A DNA stretch of 64,000 nt from DASRDB01 sp035652815 (GCA_035652815.1 DASRDB010000003.1:434001-498000); one strand, 5' to 3'. Positions 9,361 through 18,190 are shown, numbered from the stretch's first letter. Notes: generated from the letters alone by a model not told the origin. Numbers and translations: made by a program.

Positions 9361-10386
9361 ATGTTCCGGCATTTCCCATCTCATCAAATCGCAAACACAT
9401 GGAGAAGCGCTTCACTGCTCCTGCTTGTAACGCTCCTTGTCGCCTGTAGCACTTCCCCACAAGCAACGAGTGGGAATGCAACAAGTACTCCATCCCCCAC
9501 GCCAACACAGATGCCAACCGCGACCCCCACGCCATCACCAACACCGACGCCTCCTACCAGGACAGTTTTTCTCATCGTGATGGAGAATCACAACTGGTCG
9601 GCCATCTTCAACAATCCCTCCGCGCCATATATCAACAAAACACTCCTCCCCATGTCTTCTTATGCTCAGCAATACTACAATCCGCCAGGAATACATCCGA
9701 GCGAGCCAAACTATCTCTGGCTGGAGGCCGGAACCAATTTCGGTATCGCCGATGATAATCCGCCCAGCGTTAACCACCAGTCTTCGACGCAACACCTTGT
9801 CACCCTGCTTGATAAGGCAGGCATTTCCTGGAAATCCTATCAAGAGGGCATCGACGGCACAACCTGCCCGCTCACCAGCAGTGGCCTCTACGCGCCTAAA
9901 CACAATCCAATGATTTTCTTCGATAACGTCACAAACAATAATGACCCCTCTTCATCCTACTGCATTCAGCATATTCGCCCCTATAGCGAGCTGGCGACCG
10001 ACTTACAAGGATCAAACACGGCCCGCTACAACTTCATTACGCCCAACCTCTGCAACGATATGCACGATGTCTGCCCGCCAACCAACGACGCTGTGAAGCA
10101 GGGAGACAACTGGCTTGCGCAAAATATACCCTCCATCCTGAACTCTTCAGCATACAACAATGGCGGAGTGGTTTTTATCACCTGGGACGAGGGCGAAGGC
10201 GGTGATGGCCCCATCGGCATGATCGTGCTGTCACCAGAAGCTAAAGGCAGTGGCTATTCAAATACCATCCACTACACGCATAGCTCGACTTTGCGCACCA
10301 TAGAAGAACTTTTCGGCTTGACCACCTTCCTGGGAGATGCGGCAAATGCTACCGATTTGAGCGATTTGTTTCGGACATTTCCGTAG
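9361..10386 (+). CDS. Phosphoesterase-family lipoprotein (acid phosphatase-like)
   Basis: Extracytoplasmic phosphoesterase (PF04185 type, related to acid phosphatase AcpA and phospholipase C). The N-terminus has a hydrophobic stretch ending in a lipobox LLVAC, then a Thr/Pro/Ser-rich linker (about residues 40-62), as expected for a surface-anchored enzyme. The catalytic domain begins VFLIVMENHNW (metal/nucleophile region) and contains GISWKSYQEGI, HIRPYSEL and FITWDEGEGGDGPIGM near the C-terminus. Its 341 residues suit the short acid-phosphatase branch. It starts 26 bases after the oxidoreductase and may be co-transcribed. The substrate is not determinable. Confidence 0.85.
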   Translation: MFRHFPSHQIANTWRSASLLLLVTLLVACSTSPQATSGNATSTPSPTPTQMPTATPTPSPTPTPPTRTVFLIVMENHNWSAIFNNPSAPYINKTLLPMSSYAQQYYNPPGIHPSEPNYLWLEAGTNFGIADDNPPSVNHQSSTQHLVTLLDKAGISWKSYQEGIDGTTCPLTSSGLYAPKHNPMIFFDNVTNNNDPSSSYCIQHIRPYSELATDLQGSNTARYNFITPNLCNDMHDVCPPTNDAVKQGDNWLAQNIPSILNSSAYNNGGVVFITWDEGEGGDGPIGMIVLSPEAKGSGYSNTIHYTHSSTLRTIEELFGLTTFLGDAANATDLSDLFRTFP

Positions 10387-10507
10387 AGAAAAAACCAACA
10401 GGCTGTCATAGCCAGGCTATGATGATGCAATAATTTCCGGTTGCTGCTGCGTATATAGCTGTGCATGTTCGTTCAAAACGGCTCTCTACTGAATAAAGGA
10501 GGATACC

Positions 10508-10900
10508 ATGCCTGACTGGTTGAGCCAGATACAAACTATGTTTTCCCATATGCCTGCCTTTCTGGTTGTCTTCTTCGTGGTTGTCGCAGGATTTATTGCC
10601 CTGATGTTTGTACTCTTCTTTTTGGGAATACTCTGGTCAATCATCCGCCTGCTATTCGGCAGCGGTCGTAGACGCTCTTCCCTTTACAATAGCAGGGGCA
10701 ATTCGGCCTGGCAGCACAACATGGGCAATCCAATGAATCCGAATAGTCCATTAAATCCGAACAGCCCGATCAATCTCAACAACCCGATGAATCCGAACAA
10801 TCCCTTTGGCTGGACAAATCCCAATAGCCCCAACAATCCAAATGGTTGGAACCACCCGGCCAGCCCCAACAATCCTCATAACCGCATGCATAAGAGGTAA
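10508..10900 (+). CDS. Small membrane protein with Asn/Pro repeat tail
   Basis: A 130-residue protein of unknown function. Residues about 15-50 form one strong membrane helix, followed by GSGRRRSS, a positive-inside boundary. The last 60 residues are low-complexity repeats of the type NPNSP, NPMNPNNP, NPNSPNNPNG, encoded by degenerate tandem DNA (about 10720-10880). AAAGGAGG lies just upstream of ATG 10508, so translation is plausible. A terminator-like hairpin follows. Confidence 0.7.
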   Translation: MPDWLSQIQTMFSHMPAFLVVFFVVVAGFIALMFVLFFLGILWSIIRLLFGSGRRRSSLYNSRGNSAWQHNMGNPMNPNSPLNPNSPINLNNPMNPNNPFGWTNPNSPNNPNGWNHPASPNNPHNRMHKR

Positions 10901-10919
10901 GTTCAAACCAACCTGGAAA

Positions 10920-10958
10920 ATAGGGGACTTAGCAGCAAGCGTTTGCTAAGTCCCCTAT
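10920..10958. terminator. Terminator-like hairpin
   Basis: Perfect 15-base arms (10920-10934, 10944-10958; ATAGGGGACTTAGCA and complement) between convergent genes. No clear T run, so it may act in either direction or be a repeat. Confidence 0.6.
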
Positions 10959-10999
10959 CTGTATGCATTCTTTTTGCGTATAGCAGTGGAAAAATTTGC

Positions 11000-12343
11000 T
11001 TACACTCCACCAACAAATCGCGCCACCACCTCGTAAAACACGCGCATACCCCATTGCAGCGAGCGCACGCTGACACGTTCATCGTGGCTGTGAACGCGCC
11101 GTCCTTCACTTGGGCCAGCGTAGAGGCCTGGGACAAAGCCGTAGACTTTCGTTCCCAGCCTCGTGACGTGCTTCGCATCAGTGCCGCCCGTCAGCAAAAA
11201 TGGCACAACAGCAGCATCAGGCGCGAACTCGCGCAAAACCTCTTGAATCGTGTTGAAAAGCGGCGATTGCACATCGGCCTCAAGCGGCGTCGATGGATCG
11301 AGCAAATCGATCTCGGCTTCGCTGCCAATAGCTGAGCGCAATTCTTCCAGGAACATTTCCGGAGTCCAACCTGGAAGATGACGGCCATCAACGTATCCTT
11401 CTGCTTCAGAAGGGATGACATTGATCTGCGAGCCAGCCGAGAGCATGGTAGGTGTCACCGTGTTGCGCAGCATGGCGTGCATACGCATCTTCAACCCCTC
11501 TTCGATGGGCAATTTGTCGATAGCCTCATCTGCCCCGCTTTCACTGGCTAAGACAGCTTCGAGCGCCTGCGCGACCTCGGGCGGCTGCGTGCTGGCAATG
11601 CCGCGAAAATATCCGCGCACCGTATCGGTGAAATGAATGGGCAGCAGGTTCGGCGTAAGCTTTGTCAGCAGGGCAGCAAGTTTAAGGATGGCGTTGTCAT
11701 TATGCGGCACAGAGCCGTGACCGGGCTTGCCGCGTGTGCGCATGCGAAAACGCACTGTGCCCTTTTCAGCCGTCTGCACAGGATAATAGGAACGGCCATT
11801 CACCTCGAAGCCGCTCCCGCCGCCTTCATTGAGCGCGTACTCGGCCGAAATCAATTCGGGGCGATTCTCCACAACCCATTCCGCGCCAGCATGTCCGCCA
11901 CATTCTTCATCGGCGGCCGCCATGTAAATAACATCGCGTTTAAGTGGAATGCCTGCCCGCTTGAGCAACAGCATGGTGAGCGCTTCCATACCCACCATCT
12001 GCTTCATGTCGAGCGCGCCGCGACCGTAAATAAAGCCATCGGCAATATCGCCCGAGAACGGGTCATGCGTCCACTTCTCGGGTTCGACCGCGACGACATC
12101 GATATGCGACATCAACAGGAGCGGCCGCGCTGAACCATCGCCTTTCAAACAGGCAACAAAGGTGGCCCGATCCCTGCTCGGCCCGACAATTTGACCAGAA
12201 ATGCCTTCGGATGAGAGAAGAGCATGGAGATATTCGGCAGCCAGTACCTCGTTGCCGGGCGGGTTGCGCGTATCCAGCCGGAGCAGTCCCTGCACAATAC
12301 GCACAATCTCTTCTCCAACGTCCTGCCAGTTGATGTCTTGCAT
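11000..12343 (-). CDS. M20-family metallopeptidase
   Basis: Zinc exopeptidase or deacylase of the M20/M25/M40 family. Seen: metal ligand HIDVVAV, GRGALDMKQMVG (second Asp ligand), the catalytic AADEECGGHAGAEW and a C-terminal HSHDERVSV histidine. The central dimerisation domain begins near residue 190 (RGKPGHGSVPH). ATG 12343 (447 aa) is preferred over TTG 12349 for its distance from AAAGGAAG. It is divergent from the SRPBCC gene, sharing a 192-base spacer with a palindrome. It could be a carboxypeptidase or acylase; the substrate is unknown. Confidence 0.9.
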   Translation of the reverse strand: MQDINWQDVGEEIVRIVQGLLRLDTRNPPGNEVLAAEYLHALLSSEGISGQIVGPSRDRATFVACLKGDGSARPLLLMSHIDVVAVEPEKWTHDPFSGDIADGFIYGRGALDMKQMVGMEALTMLLLKRAGIPLKRDVIYMAAADEECGGHAGAEWVVENRPELISAEYALNEGGGSGFEVNGRSYYPVQTAEKGTVRFRMRTRGKPGHGSVPHNDNAILKLAALLTKLTPNLLPIHFTDTVRGYFRGIASTQPPEVAQALEAVLASESGADEAIDKLPIEEGLKMRMHAMLRNTVTPTMLSAGSQINVIPSEAEGYVDGRHLPGWTPEMFLEELRSAIGSEAEIDLLDPSTPLEADVQSPLFNTIQEVLREFAPDAAVVPFLLTGGTDAKHVTRLGTKVYGFVPGLYAGPSEGRRVHSHDERVSVRSLQWGMRVFYEVVARFVGGV

Positions 12344-12368
12344 ACCCAAAATGCTTCCTTTCTTAGTC

Positions 12369-12398
12369 TGTACAATAGTGACTTTTTGCCATTGTACA
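12369..12398. promoter_or_regulatory. Operator-like palindrome between divergent genes
   Basis: Inverted repeat TGTACAAT (12369-12376) and ATTGTACA (12391-12398) with a 14-base spacer, placed between the divergent M20 peptidase and SRPBCC-DUF4126 genes. It may bind a dimeric regulator; no regulator is identified. Confidence 0.4.
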
Positions 12399-12535
12399 AC
12401 ACCGGCTACTCTTCCCTCTGCATGCTACGATTCTAATCGGATGGAAAGAAGAGGTGAGGTACAGAAATAGATTTCCGCTTTTTGCCAGAGATACACATTT
12501 TTCCAGCAAAGAAACACACAGAAAGAGGTTTTTGC

Positions 12536-13483
12536 ATGAGTAAAGTACATGCCGAAAGTACGCGCATCATTCCGGCGTCACCGCAAGAGGTGTATAGCGC
12601 CTTGATCGACTATCAAGAAAAACGCCCATCCATCCTGACGCCCAATTTTCTTGACTACAGCGTCGAGCAGGGCGGAACAGGCGATGGCACACTCATTCGC
12701 TATCGCTTGCAGGCTGGTGGACGCGAACGCGCCTATCGCATGCGTGTGGCCGAATCGATTAAAGGACAGACACTGACCGAAAAGGATACCAATTCGTCAC
12801 TGACTACCACCTGGACAGTGCTGCCATTGGACGAAGGACAAAAATCGCTGGTCTACCTGGAAACCGAGTGGGAAGGCGGCAGCGGCGTTGGCGGCTTCTT
12901 TGAAAAAACCTTTGCTCCGTTGGGTTTGCAGAGCATCTATAACGCCATGCTCACCCAACTCGCAGAACTTGTACGGCCCAATTCAACCGCCCTGACAACG
13001 CCAAAGAACCCGGCAGAAACAGCCCTCAAAACAGCTGCTCTCGGCTTTGTCTGCGGCGTGCGCTCGACGACACCATTTGCCTTACTTAGCTGGACCAGCA
13101 ACCCATCCAGCGAAAGCGCCGATGGCCCCCTGGCATCTCCAATCAGCAAACCAGTTACTGCCGCCTCGCTGCTGGGAGAGATGATAATGGACAAACTTCC
13201 GATAACACCTGCTCGCGTCAGTCCCGGCCCGTTCATTGGTCGTCTGGTCTTCGGCAGTGTCGCAGGCATACTGATGTACCGCAGAGCAAACCAGCCAGTA
13301 GCGTTAGGAGCAATAATCGGTGCAGCAGGAGCTGCCGCAGGCGCTGCCGCCAGTTACTACAGCCGCAAATGGCTCACTGACAATACATCGGTTCCCGGCC
13401 CGGTCTGGGGATTGGTTGAGGACGCCGTAGTGCTGGGTCTTGGTTCGCTGGTGGTAAGCAATAGCACGCCACAGGACGAATGA
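12536..13483 (+). CDS. SRPBCC-DUF4126 fusion protein
   Basis: Two-domain protein of 315 residues. Residues 1-145 look like an SRPBCC/START-type ligand-binding domain (STRIIPASPQEVYSALIDY, then YRLQAGGRERAYRMRVAE and TTTWTVLPL). Residues about 160-310 are a glycine/alanine-rich membrane domain of the DUF4126 kind (FVCGVRSTTPFALLSW, GAIIGAAGAAAGAA, WGLVEDAVVLGLGSLVV). ATG 12536 is chosen because AGAAAGAGG stands 7 bases upstream; the frame is open from 12482. A separate DUF4126 protein is encoded at 18191. The function is unknown; lipid or hydrophobe handling at the membrane is only a guess from SRPBCC. Confidence 0.75.
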   Translation: MSKVHAESTRIIPASPQEVYSALIDYQEKRPSILTPNFLDYSVEQGGTGDGTLIRYRLQAGGRERAYRMRVAESIKGQTLTEKDTNSSLTTTWTVLPLDEGQKSLVYLETEWEGGSGVGGFFEKTFAPLGLQSIYNAMLTQLAELVRPNSTALTTPKNPAETALKTAALGFVCGVRSTTPFALLSWTSNPSSESADGPLASPISKPVTAASLLGEMIMDKLPITPARVSPGPFIGRLVFGSVAGILMYRRANQPVALGAIIGAAGAAAGAAASYYSRKWLTDNTSVPGPVWGLVEDAVVLGLGSLVVSNSTPQDE

Positions 13484-13526
13484 ATGTCACAGGTCATACG
13501 GTTTCTATAAAATAATGGGAAAGCCC

Positions 13527-13613
13527 CTGTAGGGACGCGATTCATCGCGTCCACCTCGGCAAATCGACGCGCACAACAGGAACAGGTGGACGCGATGAAT
13601 CGCGTCCCTACAG
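13527..13613. repeat. Family B inverted repeat
   Basis: Perfect 30-base arms (13527-13556, 13584-13613), with core GGGACGCGATTCATCGCGTCC, itself nearly palindromic. It abuts the truncated end of the Uma2 remnant. Confidence 0.92.
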
Positions 13614-13788
13614 AAATTATCAACAATTCATACTCAAGCGCCCTTACCGCGTTACTGCCAATACGCGCATGAGCAAGACTGCCCCGAGGCATTAGATAGA
13701 CTTGCCCATCAATGTATTCATACTTGCCATCAGGATTAGTCCGCTCTAATGCTCGCCACTCTTCTACACTTAAACCAGATGGAACCAT
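13614..13788 (-). pseudogene. Truncated Uma2-family endonuclease remnant
   Basis: About 57 residues from ATG 13788 match the N-terminus of Uma2/DUF820 putative restriction-endonuclease-like proteins: LSVEEWRALE, GKYEYIDGQVYLM, GSLAHARIGSNAVRALE. Full-length relatives are about 180-200 residues and carry PD-(D/E)XK residues further on. Here homology stops exactly where the family B inverted repeat begins (13613), and the frame continues only through repeat sequence to 13357. The C-terminal catalytic part is absent, so I call it a broken gene. Confidence 0.75.
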
Positions 13789-13890
13789 ACTTATCTTTCC
13801 TTAAAGCAGCCATTGTTGACCTGCTTCCATTAGCCTCAATCATGTATAGTAGTATACGATGAGTACAGCAATCACAGAGGGAGAAACACT

Positions 13891-14619
13891 ATGGAACAGA
13901 AAACGCCCGCTCCTGATCTATCGAAGCAAACAGCGAACGAACCAATAGTGCGCCGTCACGTGCCTGGGAGAATTGATAAAGAGCATCCCATCGGCGGCGA
14001 GATGTCCGACATTTTGCATGGTCTGTTCACGCGAGTACGTCTGCCCTGGCTTTTAGATCACTATGCGCGCATTCCCGTTCTCGCCATCTTCAGCTTCATC
14101 AATGGCTGCATCAGCATTGGCTTGATGGCCGCGCTGGCGGTTCTTACCAACTCTCCCTTTATTTTCCCTTCACTGGGTCCAACCGCCTTCCTCTTTTTCT
14201 ATACGCCGACCGCGCCAAGCGCATCTCCACGCAATACCCTGATTGGACACGCCATTGGAGCAGCCGCAGGCTATTTTAGTCTCGTAGTAACAGGACTAAC
14301 CCAGGCCGGACCCGCCCTTTCTGTCGGCGTCACATGGCCGCGAGTCATCGCCGCCGGACTCTCGTTGGGCCTTACAGCCGGATTGATGGTGCTGTTAAAA
14401 TCGCCGCATCCACCCGCCGGAGCCACCACTCTGATTGTCTCGCTCGGCATCTTGCGCCAGCCCTGGCAACTCGTCCTGCTGATGGGCGCGGTCATCCTTC
14501 TTACATTGCAGGCCATCGCTATCAACCGCATCGCGGGCATTCCCTATCCCCTGTGGAATCCACGGCCTGAATCCGCTGCAACGGGAGACAAACAAGATAA
14601 CACAAACAAACGATTATAA
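13891..14619 (+). CDS. HPP-family integral membrane protein
   Basis: A 242-residue membrane protein with about four hydrophobic segments between residues 60 and 225 and the signature SPHPPAGATTLIVSLG that names the HPP family. LFFYTPTAPSASPRNTLIGHAIGA, another conserved block, is present. Some cyanobacterial and plastid relatives take part in nitrite transport; that role is not shown here. GAGGGAGAA lies upstream of ATG 13891. It is a single gene between the Uma2 remnant and a family A repeat. Confidence 0.85.
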   Translation: MEQKTPAPDLSKQTANEPIVRRHVPGRIDKEHPIGGEMSDILHGLFTRVRLPWLLDHYARIPVLAIFSFINGCISIGLMAALAVLTNSPFIFPSLGPTAFLFFYTPTAPSASPRNTLIGHAIGAAAGYFSLVVTGLTQAGPALSVGVTWPRVIAAGLSLGLTAGLMVLLKSPHPPAGATTLIVSLGILRQPWQLVLLMGAVILLTLQAIAINRIAGIPYPLWNPRPESAATGDKQDNTNKRL

Positions 14620-14645
14620 AAGATAGCACTCGTCTAAAAAATCTG

Positions 14646-14720
14646 CGGAAGCCACCCACGAGGGGATGGCTCTACAGGCGGGTTCCTATTGTAGAGCCAT
14701 CCCCTCGTGGGTGGCTTCCG
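14646..14720. repeat. Family A inverted repeat
   Basis: Perfect 31-base arms (14646-14676, 14690-14720), core CCACCCACGAGGGGATGGC, 13-base loop. Compared with the menC copy, both arms carry matching base changes, so pairing is kept while sequence drifts. Confidence 0.9.
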
Positions 14721-14915
14721 GTATCCCCTGTACTGCTTTCCGCTCCTCATTTACTATCAAAAGATGACAGCTACCCATTGCGTAATGCATAATAACATTT
14801 ATACAAGCTTTCCATAGCAGCGATCCCACCAGCGCGTCTATGGAACAAAGCAACGGTTCGTCCTTATCCATTCGGCCCGTTCTCAGTTCGAGAATGGGAG
14901 AAAAGGGGATCAACT

Positions 14916-16373
14916 ATGATGCAGCCCGAAAAGTCCACCAAGGCCATCCCACTTGAAGGAAAAACCGCCCCGGTAGAAGTACCTCGCCTTGAACGTGGTG
15001 CGCTGGGCCTGGCGGACATCGCCACCTCTACAATGGCGAATGTCGCGCCCGCTATGAGCTTTTATTTCAGCTTCGCGCTTATTGCGAGTGCGGCAGGCGT
15101 CGGTTCCCCACTCACCATTGTTGTCGCCGCCATCGCGATCGCCCTGCTTGGCAATACCCTGGCAGAGTTCTCGCGTGCCATCCCTTCCACCGGTTCGTTC
15201 ATCACCTTTATTGGTAAAACCTTTGGCCCCATCATGGCCATCACTACGACCATTGTCGTCAGCATCGGCTATATTGTCGCGATGGCCTCGGTCATAGATA
15301 TCTCCGGCGGCTGGATTCAAATTATCTGCCAGCACTATTTCAATATCAACATACCCTGGCAGCCTCTGACTCTGATCTTTGCCGCAATTGTCTTCTACCT
15401 GATGGTGCGCGGCGTACATCTCTCAACCCGTTGGGCAGGCTATTTCTTCCTGCTGGAGATGATCGTACTTGTGCTGGTCTCGGTCATTGTCCTCATTACA
15501 CATGCCGGAAGCCTTTCTCTGGCTCCATTCAACCCGGCCAATATCACGAATGGACTGGCCGGCCTTGGCCTGGGCTTTCCTATCGCGGTCTACATGTTCA
15601 TCGGCTGGGAGAACTCCGCAGCTCTAGCTGAGGAAACCAGTGATCCGCGCCGCAACATTCCGCGCGCTATCTATTCCAGCATCCTGCTGATGGCTGGCTC
15701 ATACCTGCTATTCTCCTATGCTACGGTCGTTGCCTTTAACTACAATGTCAACGCCATAACCAATCCAAATGTACTTGTGCCTTTCATTACAGCCGCAGAA
15801 AGGATCGCGGCTGTCCTGGCGCTGCTGGGATACATCGCAGGCTTCACCTCTACTATGAGCGCCATGATCGCGGGTTCTAATTCGCAGGCCCGCCTGATCT
15901 TCAATGCCGCGCGCGAAGGATTGCTGCCGCGCCAGTTGGCCAAGATACACCCGAGGACGCGCACACCCTGGGCCAGTTTCCTGGTCTTCTTCCTGATTGG
16001 TCTGGGCATTGTCTATATCTTTGGATGGAACGTCCCACCCGTCACCTTCTTCGGCGATATCGCTACCCTGGGAACAATCCTGGTCGCGCTGACGTACCTC
16101 GTCTCGAATATCGCCCTGCCGTTTTATTATAAACGGCACCTGCCAGAGCAGTTTTCTGTGCTAAAACACGTGATCTTGCCGATACTCGGCGTGCTGGCAA
16201 TTGGCTTTCCGCTGTGGGGATTGGTGCAGCCAGGGCAGGAGCCACCGTTCAATATCTTCCCCTGGATTGCCCTGGGAGTCATCGTACTCGCGCTGATCTA
16301 CGCCATCATCCTGACGCGCAGGGACCCATCCCTGGGTGACCGTGTTGGCTCGATTATCGCTGACCGCGAATAA
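14916..16373 (+). CDS. APC-superfamily amino-acid permease
   Basis: Secondary transporter of 485 residues with about 12 hydrophobic helices. After a short cytoplasmic N-terminus come LERGALGLADIATSTMANVAPAMS (the unwound first-helix region), FIGWENSAALAEETSDPRRNIPRAI (helix 6 and loop, a typical APC block) and a charged tail RRDPSLGDRVG. AAAAGGGGA stands 7 bases before ATG 14916 (ATG 14919 is also possible). It is likely to take up an amino acid or amine; the substrate is unknown. The next gene starts 34 bases downstream on the same strand. Confidence 0.88.
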   Translation: MMQPEKSTKAIPLEGKTAPVEVPRLERGALGLADIATSTMANVAPAMSFYFSFALIASAAGVGSPLTIVVAAIAIALLGNTLAEFSRAIPSTGSFITFIGKTFGPIMAITTTIVVSIGYIVAMASVIDISGGWIQIICQHYFNINIPWQPLTLIFAAIVFYLMVRGVHLSTRWAGYFFLLEMIVLVLVSVIVLITHAGSLSLAPFNPANITNGLAGLGLGFPIAVYMFIGWENSAALAEETSDPRRNIPRAIYSSILLMAGSYLLFSYATVVAFNYNVNAITNPNVLVPFITAAERIAAVLALLGYIAGFTSTMSAMIAGSNSQARLIFNAAREGLLPRQLAKIHPRTRTPWASFLVFFLIGLGIVYIFGWNVPPVTFFGDIATLGTILVALTYLVSNIALPFYYKRHLPEQFSVLKHVILPILGVLAIGFPLWGLVQPGQEPPFNIFPWIALGVIVLALIYAIILTRRDPSLGDRVGSIIADRE

Positions 16374-16407
16374 CAACTTGAAACAGTTCTAGAGGAGAGA
16401 GTCGTTC

Positions 16408-17352
16408 ATGATGGAAATTGGCGTCATAGTTCCGCAGGGATGGCGTATGGACCTGGTCGGTATAGCCGATCCGGCAGAGGCGTATGAGACCATGTCGCGT
16501 GTCGCGCAAGAGGCTGATAAGCTCGGCTATGCCTCGATCTGGCTCTACGACCACTTTCATACGGTTCCCGTTCCCACCCAGGAAATTACGTTCGAGTGCT
16601 GGACAAGCACAGCGGCGCTGGCTCGCGATACGCAGCGTGTTCGCATAGGGCAGCTAGTCACGTGCAATAGCTATCGCAACCCGGCTCTGCTGGCGAAAAT
16701 GGCCTCGACCGTAGATGCGCTCAGTCATGGACGACTCATTCTGGGCATTGGCGCTGGCTGGTACGAACACGAATACCTCGCCTACGGCTATCCCTATCCT
16801 GGCACACGAGAGCGCCTGGAACGCCTGCGCGAAGCCGTCCAGGTCATCCTGGCGATGTGGTCGCAGGAAGAAGCCTATTTCGAGGGAAAATATTACAGCG
16901 TCAATGGGGCAATCAACCAGCCAAAGGGCGTGCAGAAGCCCCACATTCCACTCCTCATCGGTGGTGGCGGCGAAAAAGTCACACTGCGGCTGGTTGCCCA
17001 GTATGCCGATGCCTGCAATATTGGTGGCAATATACCGACCATCAAGCATAAACTAGACGTGCTGCGCCAGCACTGTGAGGAGATCGGGCGCGATTACAAC
17101 AGCATCAAGCGCACCACACTCATTGACTACTGCGTTATCGGCGAGACCGAAGCCGAGGTATTGGCGAAACTCTCGCCGGAAGAACGCGCAAATATCGACG
17201 AACTGCGCCAGAGCTGGCTGATCGGCACGCCCGCGCAAATTCGCGAACGGCTGGTAGGGTACGAGCAGGCAGGCATACAGGAACTGGTGGTGCGCTTCGT
17301 GGATGCCGCACAAATCGAACCTGTGCGATTGTTTGCGCGAGAATGTTTGTAA
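16408..17352 (+). CDS. LLM-class (luciferase-like) F420/flavin-dependent oxidoreductase
   Basis: TIM-barrel bacterial-luciferase family enzyme of 314 residues. Seen: GYASIWLYDHFHTVPVPT (strand 2 region), the block RVRIGQLVTCNSYRNPALLAKM, DALSHGRLILGIGAGWYEHEY, and the C-terminal cofactor-site region IPLLIGGGGEKVTLRLVAQYADACN. These fit the F420-dependent subgroup better than FMN alkanal monooxygenases. GAGGAGAGAG precedes ATG 16408. It is probably co-transcribed with the permease 34 bases upstream. Confidence 0.87.
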   Translation: MMEIGVIVPQGWRMDLVGIADPAEAYETMSRVAQEADKLGYASIWLYDHFHTVPVPTQEITFECWTSTAALARDTQRVRIGQLVTCNSYRNPALLAKMASTVDALSHGRLILGIGAGWYEHEYLAYGYPYPGTRERLERLREAVQVILAMWSQEEAYFEGKYYSVNGAINQPKGVQKPHIPLLIGGGGEKVTLRLVAQYADACNIGGNIPTIKHKLDVLRQHCEEIGRDYNSIKRTTLIDYCVIGETEAEVLAKLSPEERANIDELRQSWLIGTPAQIRERLVGYEQAGIQELVVRFVDAAQIEPVRLFARECL

Positions 17353-17361
17353 CATTAGCGC

Positions 17362-17549
17362 ATGTAGGGATGCAATGATGAATTTTGATTATGAAAGAGG
17401 GAATATGTAGGCATGTCATCCTGAGCACAGCGAAGGATCTTCGTCCCCCAACGATTCGCGCGCCGAGGCCAGAGATCCTTCGCTGCGCTCAGAACGACAT
17501 GGTTGGATGCCTTCTTTCCTAGGAAAAATTCATCATCGCGTCCCTACAC
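17362..17549. repeat. Nested composite repeat: family B ends around family C core
   Basis: The outer imperfect arms begin TGTAGGGATGCAATGATGAA (17363) and end in a TTCATCATCGCGTCCCTACA-type sequence (17525-17548). Inside are imperfect family C arms at 17414-17440 and 17473-17499. The whole stretch between the LLM gene and the next small ORF is repeat-derived. Confidence 0.8.
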
Positions 17550-17620
17550 ATCTGGTTATTTCCTAAAAATTTACGAGGATATCTTCCCAAACAATCACAA
17601 CATTTTAGAAAGTGAACTGC

Positions 17621-17905
17621 ATGGAAACACGTTTACTGGCCTACGAACAGGCCGTCACCACCACAGAAATTGCCACGTGGGCCAATGATCTGATCGGCAA
17701 GGAAGTCCCTGGCTCCCCTGGCTACAAAGTGGTGCGCATCATCCAGTTTCAGTTTGTTCAGAAACAAGACGGCTACTCCGCGCTGATACTGGTAGAGGTG
17801 ACAGAGATGACGCCGGAAATCGCCATAAAAGAAGCGGATGCAATCGTGATCGAGCAACTGACCTCGACGATTGATGGCCCATCGGAGAACGAAGCGACAC
17901 TATAA
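17621..17905 (+). CDS. Small protein of unknown function
   Basis: A 94-residue protein starting METRLLAYEQAVTTTEIATWAND, with a mixed alpha/beta look (KVVRIIQFQFVQ, YSALILVEVTEM) and an acidic tail. I do not recognise a family. GTG 17612 is an alternative start. No cysteine or membrane segment is seen. A hairpin follows at 17926-17967. Confidence 0.5.
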   Translation: METRLLAYEQAVTTTEIATWANDLIGKEVPGSPGYKVVRIIQFQFVQKQDGYSALILVEVTEMTPEIAIKEADAIVIEQLTSTIDGPSENEATL

Positions 17906-17925
17906 GAAAAACATCCTTTTATGAC

Positions 17926-17967
17926 TGCTCGCGAGGAGTCAAAAACCATTGCAGCGCCTCGCGAGCA
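17926..17967. terminator. Hairpin downstream of small ORF
   Basis: Eleven-base arms TGCTCGCGAGG / CCTCGCGAGCA (17926-17936, 17957-17967). No T run, so the terminator role is tentative. Confidence 0.4.
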
Positions 17968-18075
17968 ATGCTGAAGCCAAAAAACCATCTCTAGAGATGG
18001 CCTTGTTTCCATAGCCCCAGGCTTGAACGTGCTATATATGGCAGGGATTTGATAATAAACGTTGGTACATACGAC

Positions 18076-18151
18076 TGTAGGGACGCGATTCATCGCGTCC
18101 ACCCATGTGAATCGGCGCGGGAAGCTGGACGCGATGAATCGCGTCCCTACA
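18076..18151. repeat. Family B inverted repeat
   Basis: Perfect 26-base arms (18076-18101, 18126-18151), same core as 13527-13613. It ends 39 bases before the DUF4126 gene start and is translated only if a false upstream start is taken. Confidence 0.92.
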
Positions 18152-18190
18152 AAAACCGGAAATTACATCAAAAATAGTGGAAACAAAGAA

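Noticed and set aside
13357..13613. Extension of the Uma2 frame through VGTRFIAST and onwards
   Set aside because: This part is only translated repeat DNA and antisense to the SRPBCC-DUF4126 gene.
18062..18190. N-terminal extension of the DUF4126 protein
   Set aside because: It translates the family B repeat; the family start fits ATG 18191.
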